DNA of 13,923 nt from Pseudomonadota bacterium (GTDB lineage Bacteria > Pseudomonadota > Gammaproteobacteria > PS1 > Pseudothioglobaceae): the NCBI GenBank assembly GCA_022600395.1, contig JAHZKM010000091.1, positions 1 through 13,923 of the forward strand. The letters are read 5' to 3'. The translations under genes were made by a program, and so were the position numbers. This document shows, piece by piece, positions 8,582 to 13,923 of the stretch (positions are counted from its first letter, which is position 1; the number at the start of each line of letters is the position of its first letter). The notes under the pieces were generated by a model. That model worked only from the letters and a program-made list of their open reading frames with translations. It made no database searches and had not been told where the DNA came from.

Positions 8582-9660
8582 TGATGGATCTTTGGCAGTC
8601 ATTTGTTGCAGGTGTTAATGAATCAATGCCTTGGTTTGATGGCAATATTGCCGCCATTATTATTATCTTGATTAAAGCAATTGCTTTGATTGTGCCGTTG
8701 TTGTTAACGGTAGCTTACTTTACTTATGCAGAGCGAAAAGTTATTGGCTATATGCAGCTAAGGATTGGTCCAAATCGTGTTGGCCCTAAGGGCTGGTTGC
8801 AACCGATTGCCGATGCTTTGAAATTGATGACTAAGGAAATTATTTTTCCAACTAAGGCTAATATTTACTTATTTTTACTAGCACCTGTATTGGCCATAGC
8901 TCCTGCAATAGCAGTATGGGCAGTTATTCCATTTGATGAGGGTATTTACGTCACCAATCTTGATGTGAGTTTGCTCTATGTTCTGGCGATTGGCTCAATT
9001 GGTGTTTACGGTATTATTTTAGCAGGCTGGGCTTCAAATTCTAAATATCCGCTTCTGGGTGCGCTTCGAAGCGCCTCGCTGTTAGTTTCTTATGAAATTG
9101 TCATTGGTTTTGCCTTAGTGACTGTGGTTATGATTGCCGGTAGTGTTAATCTTAATACCATTGTCTCTGGCCAACAAGGCGGTATATTTAATTGGTATTT
9201 TATTCCGCTATTCCCAATGATGATTATCTTCTTTATTTCAGCTTTAGTAGAAACAAATCGTGCGCCTTTTGATGTGGTAGAAGGCGAGTCAGAAATTGTA
9301 GGTGGTACTCATGTTGAATATTCAGGTATGACATTTGCAGTATTTTTTCTAGCAGAATACGCCAATATGATCCTGATGGCAGTATTGGCCGTAATAATGT
9401 TTTTTGGTGGCTGGCATTCTCCATTTGAAGGTGTGCCTTATCTTGAGGTTGCTTTTGCTTGGGTGCCAGGCATTATTTGGCTATTAGCCAAATCTACCTT
9501 TTTTATGTTTTTGTATTTATGGGTAAGAGCAACTTTTCCACGCTTTAGATATGATCAAATTATGCGTCTAAGTTGGAAGATTTTTCTACCTATTACCATT
9601 CTTTGGATTTTTGTCGTTGCACTTATGACGCAACTTCATATTGGTCCTTGGTTTGCTTAA
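8581..9660 (+). CDS. nuoH: NADH-quinone oxidoreductase subunit H
   Basis: NuoH (ND1 family) links the peripheral arm to the membrane arm and forms the membrane side of the quinone tunnel. The 359-aa protein has about eight hydrophobic helices. Conserved blocks are [33 protein letters not shown], and the acidic cytoplasmic loop [16 protein letters not shown] full AGGAGG site (8569-8574) lies six bases before ATG 8581 and nine before ATG 8584, so either methionine could be used; the first overlaps the nuoG stop by one base. The C-terminal segment [13 protein letters not shown] is typical. Confidence 0.97.
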   Translation: MMDLWQSFVAGVNESMPWFDGNIAAIIIILIKAIALIVPLLLTVAYFTYAERKVIGYMQLRIGPNRVGPKGWLQPIADALKLMTKEIIFPTKANIYLFLLAPVLAIAPAIAVWAVIPFDEGIYVTNLDVSLLYVLAIGSIGVYGIILAGWASNSKYPLLGALRSASLLVSYEIVIGFALVTVVMIAGSVNLNTIVSGQQGGIFNWYFIPLFPMMIIFFISALVETNRAPFDVVEGESEIVGGTHVEYSGMTFAVFFLAEYANMILMAVLAVIMFFGGWHSPFEGVPYLEVAFAWVPGIIWLLAKSTFFMFLYLWVRATFPRFRYDQIMRLSWKIFLPITILWIFVVALMTQLHIGPWFA

Positions 9661-9672
9661 GGAGTTGTAAAG

Positions 9673-10164
9673 ATGATAAATAACATAAAAAAACTAGCAA
9701 AAAATCTTAGCTTAAGTGAATTACGCTCTGGCATGAAAATTACCGCCAAAGAATTAGTTAATACTAAAATTACCGTTCAGTACCCTGAAGAAAAAACTCC
9801 AATTTCTCCAAGATTTAGAGGCTTGCATGCGCTTCGTCGTTATCCGAATGGCGAAGAACGTTGTATTGCTTGTAAATTATGCGAAGCGGTTTGCCCAGCT
9901 AATGCTATTACTATTGAATCAGAAGCGCGTGATGACGGAACACGCCGTACTACCCAATATGACATTGACCTGTTTAAATGTATTTTTTGTGGTTTTTGCG
10001 AGGAAGCCTGCCCAGTTGATGCGATTGTTGAAACACATATTTTTGATTATGCATTTGAATCAAGAGACGGCAGTATTATGACCAAAGATCGACTGCTAAA
10101 AGTTGGTGATGATAATGAAAAAGCTATTAGTAAGGCGAAATCTGAAGATGCAAAATATCGATAA
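9673..10164 (+). CDS. nuoI: NADH-quinone oxidoreductase subunit I (clusters N6a, N6b)
   Basis: NuoI is the 8Fe ferredoxin-like subunit that relays electrons to N2 in NuoB. The 163-aa product has two [4Fe-4S] motifs: C64, C67, C70 and C74 ([12 protein letters not shown]), and C103, C106, C109 and C113 ([12 protein letters not shown]). The [19 protein letters not shown] segment before the first motif is characteristic. AAGGAG (9659-9664), overlapping the nuoH stop, lies eight bases before the ATG. Spacing to nuoH is 12 bases and to nuoJ 12 bases. Confidence 0.98.
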   Translation: MINNIKKLAKNLSLSELRSGMKITAKELVNTKITVQYPEEKTPISPRFRGLHALRRYPNGEERCIACKLCEAVCPANAITIESEARDDGTRRTTQYDIDLFKCIFCGFCEEACPVDAIVETHIFDYAFESRDGSIMTKDRLLKVGDDNEKAISKAKSEDAKYR

Positions 10165-10176
10165 GGATAATAACAA

Positions 10177-10788
10177 ATGAGTTCTGAACAAATAATTTTT
10201 TATATTTTGTCATTTTGGTTTATAGCTTCTTCGCTAGCCATGATTTTTGCTCGTAACGCTGCTAAGGCAGTGTTGTTTTTGGTTTTGGGTTTCTTTTCAG
10301 CGGCTAGTATTTGGATTTTACTAGAGGCTGAATTTCTCGCTATTACATTAATTCTTGTTTATGTAGGCGCTGTTATGGTGTTGTTCTTATTTGTTATCAA
10401 GATGCTTAATATCGATAAATCAACCTTGCGTGCTAAATTTGCTGGTTATTTGCCACTTGGAATTGTTGTGGCGCTAATTATTATCGCTGAAATGACTTTG
10501 GTATTAGGCAATGCGCAATTTGGCTTAGATGTAATGCCTTCGCCGGCAAGACATGCTGCTGATTATAGTAATATTACCACCTTAGCTTTACAACTCTACA
10601 CTACGTATGTTTATCCGTTTGAGTTGGCTGCCGTTCTTCTATTAATTGCTATTATTGCTGCGATTACTTTGGTGCAAAGGCAAGAAGTTAATCGCAAGAA
10701 GCAATCCATATCAGAGCAAGTAAAAGTTAAAGCTAAAGATCGAGTGAGAATTGTTACAATTGCCTCACCGTCCAAGGAGGGTAAGTAA
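10177..10788 (+). CDS. nuoJ: NADH-quinone oxidoreductase subunit J
   Basis: NuoJ (ND6 family) is a membrane subunit with five predicted helices that contributes to the proton path between the quinone site and the pumps. The 203-aa product has the conserved third-helix segment [16 protein letters not shown] and the preceding [15 protein letters not shown]. The C-terminal 30 residues are basic and hydrophilic, as in relatives. AAGGA follows the nuoI stop and lies about nine bases before the ATG. The gene ends with an AAGGAGG that serves nuoK, and its TAA overlaps the nuoK ATG by one base. Confidence 0.96.
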   Translation: MSSEQIIFYILSFWFIASSLAMIFARNAAKAVLFLVLGFFSAASIWILLEAEFLAITLILVYVGAVMVLFLFVIKMLNIDKSTLRAKFAGYLPLGIVVALIIIAEMTLVLGNAQFGLDVMPSPARHAADYSNITTLALQLYTTYVYPFELAAVLLLIAIIAAITLVQRQEVNRKKQSISEQVKVKAKDRVRIVTIASPSKEGK

Positions 10789-11093
10789 TGGTTAGTTTAA
10801 GTGATTACTTAATTTTAAGCAGTGTTATTTTCTGCATTGGTCTTGTTGGGATTTTTATTAATCGTACTAATATCATTACTTTACTGATGTGTGTAGAGTT
10901 AATCTTGGCCGCTGTTAATACTAATTTTATTGCTTTTTCACATTTTTTAGGCAATGAAGCCGGGCAAATTTTTGTCTTTTTCATTTTGACAGTTGCTGCT
11001 GCAGAGGTAGCAATTGGGCTAGCTATTTTGACACTTTTATTTAGAGTGCGCGGATCTATTGATGTTGACGTTACTAATAGTTTAAAGGGGTAA
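10788..11093 (+). CDS. nuoK: NADH-quinone oxidoreductase subunit K
   Basis: NuoK (ND4L family) is a three-helix membrane subunit. The 101-aa product has the standard length and both key membrane glutamates of the proton channel, E37 (in LLMCVELIL) and E73 (in [11 protein letters not shown]), corresponding to E36 and E72 of E. coli. AAGGAGG at 10774-10780, inside the end of nuoJ, gives a strong ribosome binding site seven bases upstream. Its TAA overlaps the nuoL start (TAATG). Confidence 0.98.
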   Translation: MVSLSDYLILSSVIFCIGLVGIFINRTNIITLLMCVELILAAVNTNFIAFSHFLGNEAGQIFVFFILTVAAAEVAIGLAILTLLFRVRGSIDVDVTNSLKG

Positions 11094-13066
11094 TGATGGA
11101 GCAAATATACTTAACTATTGCTTTAGCACCTTTAGTGGGAGCGATTTTTGCTGGATTTTTCGGCTCATTATTAGGCAGAATGGCGACTAATGTGGTAACC
11201 ATTGTAGGTGTACTTATATCGACTGTTTTATCGTTATATGTATTTAACCACCATGTTTTAGATGGCGGCGAGATCTTCAATCAAAACCTTTATACCTGGA
11301 TGCAAATTGGTGAACTAAACGTTAGTGTCGGTTTTTTAATTGATAATCTAACTGCCGTCATGCTTGTAGTTGTTTCGTTTGTATCTCTGATGGTGCATAT
11401 TTACACTATTGGCTATATGCATGATGACGCAGGTTATACTAAGTTTTTTAGCTATATTTCGTTATTCACTTTTTCGATGTTTATGCTGGTGATGAGTAAT
11501 AACTTCATGCAGCTATTTTTTGGCTGGGAGGCGGTCGGCTTGGTATCGTACTTGCTTATTGGCTTCTGGCATCATAAAGAAAGTGCAGTTGAAGCGAATC
11601 TTAAGGCCTTTTTAGTTAATCGTGTCGGCGACTTTGGTTTTCTTTTAGGCATTGCCTTGGTGCTTATGTATTTTGGCTCGCTAGATTACGTTGAAGTGTT
11701 TGCAAGTTTAGGTAATGTAGCTGGTGTTACGATGCTGGACGGCGCTTCTGTAATCACAGTTATTTGTATTTTGTTATTTATTGGCGCAATGGGCAAATCT
11801 GCTCAAGTGCCTCTACATGTATGGCTACCAGGCTCTATGGAAGGTCCAACACCTATCTCAGCACTTATTCACGCAGCTACTATGGTAACTGCCGGCATCT
11901 TTATGGTATCGCGCATGTCTCCTATGTTTGAGTTGAGCGAAACAGCCCTGATAGTGGTAATGATTGTTGGCGCGGTTACCGCACTATTTATGGGTTTGTT
12001 AGGTATTGTACAAAATGATATTAAGAAAGTTGTGGCTTATTCTACCTTGTCACAACTTGGCTATATGACTGTTGCTCTTGGAGTTAGCGCCTATTCTGTG
12101 GCAATCTTCCACTTGATGACGCATGCCTTCTTTAAAGCGTTACTTTTCTTAGGCGCAGGTTCAGTGATTGTGGCATTACACCATCAGCAAGATATCCGCA
12201 AAATGGGTGGTTTGCGCAAAAAAATGCCAATCACTTATTGGACGGCTTTGATCGGTACCTTGGCTCTGATCGGCTTCCCAGGCTTTGCAGGATTTTATTC
12301 CAAAGATATGATTATTGAAGCGGTACATTTTTCACAATTACCATTTGCTGATTGGGTTTATGTAGCTGTAATTATTGGTGTCTTTATTACTGCTTTTTAC
12401 TCACTAAGAATGTTTTTCTTAGTGTTTCATGGCGAGTCAAGAATGGATGAACATACTGCCTCACACGTCAAAGAATCACCGTTTAGTATTACCCTGCCAC
12501 TTGTGGCTTTGGCCATTCCATCTGTTGTAATTGGTTATTTAACAATTGATCCAATGTTATTTAATGGCTGGCTTGATAACGCCATCACTGTGGCTGCAAG
12601 CCACGGCTCTATGGCTAGTCTTCAAGAGAGTTTTCATGGAGCAGGCGGTATGATTGCCCATGCTTTGCAAACTTGGCCTTTCTGGATGATGGTAGGCGGT
12701 ATTGCGAGTGCTTGGCTACTAACTTTACATAGAGCTGAGTGGGCAACATGGATTCAGAAAAAATTTCATCGCAGTAATTACGTCTTAGAGTCTTTATATG
12801 GATTTGATCGTTTTAATGATATTGTTTTTGTACAAGGTGTCAAAAAACTAGGCAACTTCCTATGGAAGGTGTCAGATTCAGGCTTAATTGACAAATTAGT
12901 AGTTAATGGTAGTGCAAGACTGGTTGGTTTTATTGGTTCGATGGTTCGCCCAATTCAAACAGGCTATGTTTACCATTACGCGTTTTTCATGATTTTCAGT
13001 TTATTAATTATTTTAACTTGGGTGCTGTTTGCAAGTGATAACCCACTTTTAAAAATCGAGTTTTAA
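11093..13066 (+). CDS. nuoL: NADH-quinone oxidoreductase subunit L (proton-pumping antiporter-like)
   Basis: NuoL (ND5 family) is the distal Mrp-antiporter-like pump of the membrane arm. The 657-aa product has the normal length with many hydrophobic helices and a C-terminal extension that forms the lateral helix. The channel glutamate E146 lies in FFGWEAVGLVSYLLIGFW and the channel lysine K235 in GAMGKSAQVPLHVWLP. The conserved block MEGPTPISALIHAATMV follows; G247 sits where E. coli has Asp (WLAD), a variant I believe is common outside enterics. ATG 11093 overlaps the nuoK stop. The second ATG at 11096 is five bases from AAGGGG (11085-11090) and is at least as likely to be the real start, one residue shorter. 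nuoM follows after two bases. Confidence 0.97.
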   Translation: MMEQIYLTIALAPLVGAIFAGFFGSLLGRMATNVVTIVGVLISTVLSLYVFNHHVLDGGEIFNQNLYTWMQIGELNVSVGFLIDNLTAVMLVVVSFVSLMVHIYTIGYMHDDAGYTKFFSYISLFTFSMFMLVMSNNFMQLFFGWEAVGLVSYLLIGFWHHKESAVEANLKAFLVNRVGDFGFLLGIALVLMYFGSLDYVEVFASLGNVAGVTMLDGASVITVICILLFIGAMGKSAQVPLHVWLPGSMEGPTPISALIHAATMVTAGIFMVSRMSPMFELSETALIVVMIVGAVTALFMGLLGIVQNDIKKVVAYSTLSQLGYMTVALGVSAYSVAIFHLMTHAFFKALLFLGAGSVIVALHHQQDIRKMGGLRKKMPITYWTALIGTLALIGFPGFAGFYSKDMIIEAVHFSQLPFADWVYVAVIIGVFITAFYSLRMFFLVFHGESRMDEHTASHVKESPFSITLPLVALAIPSVVIGYLTIDPMLFNGWLDNAITVAASHGSMASLQESFHGAGGMIAHALQTWPFWMMVGGIASAWLLTLHRAEWATWIQKKFHRSNYVLESLYGFDRFNDIVFVQGVKKLGNFLWKVSDSGLIDKLVVNGSARLVGFIGSMVRPIQTGYVYHYAFFMIFSLLIILTWVLFASDNPLLKIEF

Positions 13067-13068
13067 CT

Positions 13069-13761
13069 ATGGAACTATTGAGTTTATTAATTTGGTTACC
13101 AATTTTAAGTGGTATTTTAGTTATTCTGATTGGCAATGATCGAGCTGATACAGTGCGCTGGGTTTCTGTAGCTGCTTCAATTTTAGTATTTGTTATGTCA
13201 TTGAGTTTGTATACTGAGTTTGATGCTACAACTCACTTAATGCAATTCGAAGAGAAGGTTTCTTGGATTCCACAGTTTGATATTTATTATCATTTAGGTG
13301 TAGACGGTATTTCCATGCCGCTTATTATTCTAACAACATTCTCTAGTATTTTGGTGTTGGTTGCAGGCTGGGAAGTGATTCAAACTCGTCCAGCGCATTA
13401 TATGGCCGCTTTCTTGATGATGGAAGGATTGATTATTGGCGTATTTTCAGCACTTGACGGTATTTTGTTTTATGCTTTCTGGGAGGCCTCATTAATCCCA
13501 ATGCTGTTAATTATTGGCGTCTGGGGTGGCGATAATCGTATTTATGCAGCGATTAAGTTCTTCTTGTATACATTCTTAGGTTCGGTATTTATGCTAGTAT
13601 CGCTTATCTACATGTATAACAAAGGCGGTTCGTTTTCAATTTTAGATATGCATAATCTAAGCTTAAGTGCAACCGAGCAAGCTTGGATTTTCTGGGCATT
13701 CTTTATGGCCTTTGCCGTTAAAGTGCCGATGTTTCCTGTACATACATGGCTGCTTTCTTGA
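13069..13761 (+). CDS. nuoM: NADH-quinone oxidoreductase subunit M, 5' part only, broken at a repeat junction
   Basis: NuoM (ND4 family) is the middle antiporter-like pump; full-length proteins are about 500 aa. Here 230 residues can be read. They include the family segments [36 protein letters not shown] with channel glutamate E139, and [13 protein letters not shown] with channel lysine K218. The normal continuation after HTWL is PDAHVEAPT, but here the frame reads LS and stops at 13761. The stop arises because, from 13746 on, the DNA repeats the earlier nuoM segment in another frame (offset 344). The first 226 residues or so are therefore sound and the last two are junction artefacts. The gene is most likely intact in the organism and interrupted by misassembly; a true disrupting duplication is the alternative. 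Confidence 0.9.
   Translation: MELLSLLIWLPILSGILVILIGNDRADTVRWVSVAASILVFVMSLSLYTEFDATTHLMQFEEKVSWIPQFDIYYHLGVDGISMPLIILTTFSSILVLVAGWEVIQTRPAHYMAAFLMMEGLIIGVFSALDGILFYAFWEASLIPMLLIIGVWGGDNRIYAAIKFFLYTFLGSVFMLVSLIYMYNKGGSFSILDMHNLSLSATEQAWIFWAFFMAFAVKVPMFPVHTWLLS
13402..13579 (+). repeat. Direct repeat copy 1 (inside nuoM, codons 112-170)
   Basis: This 178-base segment recurs at 13746-13923 with no gap, offset by 344 bases. It encodes the normal NuoM segment from MAAFLMMEG to FFLYTFL and is in frame with the rest of the gene. Confidence 0.97.
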
Positions 13762-13923
13762 TGATGGAAGGGTTGATTATTGGTGTATTTTCAGCACTTG
13801 ATGGTATTTTGTTTTATGCTTTCTGGGAGGCCTCATTAATCCCAATGCTGTTAATTATTGGCGTCTGGGGTGGCGATAATCGTATTTATGCAGCGATTAA
13901 GTTCTTCTTGTATACATTCTTAG
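13746..13923 (+). repeat. Direct repeat copy 2 (window end, variant allele of nuoM codons 112-170)
   Basis: It matches 13402-13579 at 174 of 178 bases. The differences are at 13751 (C to T), 13772 (A to G), 13784 (C to T) and 13802 (C to T), all third codon positions and silent in the NuoM frame. The last 121 bases are identical to copy 1. The copy runs to the last base of the window, so its full extent is unknown. The 344-base offset is not a multiple of three and breaks the nuoM frame. Confidence 0.97.

Noticed and set aside
9827..10081. Plus-strand 84-codon frame inside nuoI
   Set aside because: It is a shifted reading of the ferredoxin motifs of nuoI, with no ribosome binding site.
13752..13923. 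A new gene or a second, truncated nuoM after the stop at 13761
   Set aside because: The sequence is only a repeat of nuoM codons 112-170 without a start region of its own. It is better described as a duplicated or misjoined fragment.

Overview
The window holds an ordinary piece of core chromosome from an AT-rich proteobacterium: the tail of a yhdP-like gene, tldD, and then a respiratory complex I (NADH:quinone oxidoreductase) operon, all on the + strand. The yhdP-tldD pairing is known from Escherichia coli and relatives. The separate nuoC and nuoD genes (fused in E. coli) and a NuoG without the N7 cluster point to a non-enteric gammaproteobacterium or a betaproteobacterium. The low GC content by eye, together with the protein style, would fit a marine or symbiotic sulfur oxidiser of the SUP05/Thioglobaceae type, but that placement is a low-confidence inference.

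Layout: 1-57 is the last 18 codons of the yhdP-like gene. 58-217 is a leader with a good sigma70-type promoter for tldD. 218-1642 is tldD. 1643-1735 contains a dyad overlapping a probable nuo promoter. From 1736 the operon runs nuoA, B, C, D, E, F, G, H, I, J, K, L and the start of M. Junctions are tight: several are ATGA or TAATG overlaps and the rest are gaps of 2 to 12 bases. The one exception is a 142-base AT-rich spacer between nuoD and nuoE. It can be read as a 48-codon small ORF that overlaps both neighbours, and it also looks like a small interspersed repeat with imperfect inverted ends.

How the genes work together: NuoE, F and G form the NADH-oxidising arm (FMN and the first iron-sulfur clusters). 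NuoB, C, D and I carry electrons to the quinone site. NuoA, H, J, K, L and M are membrane subunits that pump protons. All iron-sulfur cysteine motifs expected for a 14-subunit enzyme without N7 are visible in the complete subunits. nuoN and the rest of nuoM lie beyond the window.

The most notable anomaly is at the 3' end. nuoM breaks at 13746, where the sequence jumps back and repeats 178 bases of its own earlier coding region. The two copies differ at four bases, all silent third codon positions, followed by 121 identical bases to the end of the window. This looks more like joining of two strain variants at a contig end than a real mutation. I found no defence system, mobile element with a transposase, CRISPR array, RNA gene or unknown multi-gene system here.
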